A model generated the notes under the pieces. The model saw only the letters and a program-made list of their open reading frames with translations, had not been told where the DNA came from and searched no databases. A program made the position numbers and the translations under genes. DNA of 64,000 bases from Lentibacillus jeotgali (GTDB lineage: Bacteria > Bacillota > Bacilli > Bacillales > Amphibacillaceae). This document shows, piece after piece, positions 63,881 to 64,000 of this stretch (its first letter is position 1; each line of letters begins with the position of its first letter). The DNA is taken from NCBI RefSeq assembly GCF_000224785.1, contig NZ_AGAV01000016.1, positions 58,631 through 122,630 of the forward strand, written 5' to 3'.

Positions 63881-63904
63881 GATTTTCGGCCGCCGCCGAA
63901 AATC
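63881..63904. repeat. 24-bp hairpin repeat, copy 3
   Basis: GATTTTCGGC-CGCC-GCCGAAAATC has the same arms as the elements at 12197 and 16979 and only the loop differs. It lies 60 bp after the dehydrogenase stop; no array is visible before the window end. Confidence 0.88.
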
Positions 63905-63952
63905 CTCGACTATCCAAAACCCTTCTTTCTCCTATAATCGAATCTAACCTGT

Positions 63953-64000
63953 AAAAAGGGGCATGGCATTACAAAAAATTTTTTGTTTTCCATGCCCCTT
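63953..64000 (+). terminator. terminator at the window's right edge
   Basis: The stem AAAAAGGGGCATGG / CCATGCCCCTT encloses an AT-rich loop that itself contains AAAAAATTTTTT. The right T tract is cut by the window edge. Confidence 0.8.

Noticed and set aside
1..64000. tRNA, rRNA, riboswitch or phage genes
   Set aside because: None could be recognised by eye; covariance-model searches would be needed to exclude small RNAs.

Overview
The window is a chromosomal segment of a spore-forming, low-to-moderate G+C Bacillaceae, most likely a halophilic or alkaliphilic relative of Oceanobacillus, Virgibacillus or Lentibacillus. The evidence is the spoIIID-mbl-(EpuA family)-fabZ block, comK, Gram-positive teichoic/teichuronic acid genes, LytR-CpsA-Psr ligases, strong Shine-Dalgarno sequences and Gram-positive lipoboxes. 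I see no rRNA or tRNA gene, no CRISPR array and no intact transposase.

Layout. 0-6 kb holds a partial gene, a small secreted peptide, spoIIID, a NERD nuclease-like gene, mbl, an EpuA-family membrane protein and fabZ. 6-12 kb holds comK and a TetR/adaptor/RND-pump locus. 11.8-17.4 kb mixes housekeeping genes (tagO copy, galU copy, DUF2935) with several tandem arrays of about 21-bp units and a second NERD gene. 17.4-21.1 kb has an amino-acid permease, a VWA lipoprotein and a C39-like peptidase. 21.4-50.5 kb is a large surface-polymer locus: galU, ugd, glycosyltransferases, a TagGH-like exporter with a fused double ATPase, a TupA-like ATP-grasp, four ATP-grasp/acylphosphatase fusions, CapA, two YheC/YheD ATP-grasps and two wall-binding glucosaminidase-like proteins. 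50.6-58.4 kb looks like a sulfonate module: panD, TctCAB transporter, Ldh2-family dehydrogenase, a threonine-synthase-like PLP enzyme, APS reductase and a GntR regulator. 58.5-64 kb returns to wall polymers: tagO, two LCP ligases, tagD and a nucleotide-sugar dehydrogenase.

How the genes fit together (inference). UDP-glucose from GalU is oxidised by Ugd to UDP-glucuronate. Glycosyltransferases build an acidic glycan, several ATP-grasp ligases probably attach amino acids or a peptide, the TagGH-like ABC transporter exports the product, and LCP enzymes attach it to the wall. This gene set resembles what a teichuronopeptide-type polymer would need, but with an unusually large ATP-grasp set. In the sulfur block, APS reductase could supply sulfite to a cysteate-synthase-like enzyme, and PanD could decarboxylate cysteate to taurine.

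The most unusual DNA-level feature is a superfamily of short tandem arrays (20-21-bp period, variable CTCGNGCG- or TCGCGCGA-like cores). They occur at six places. One pair flanks a NERD gene on both sides, one lies beside the other NERD gene, and one is inserted in frame inside a glycosyltransferase gene. A conserved 24-bp hairpin lies next to two of the arrays.
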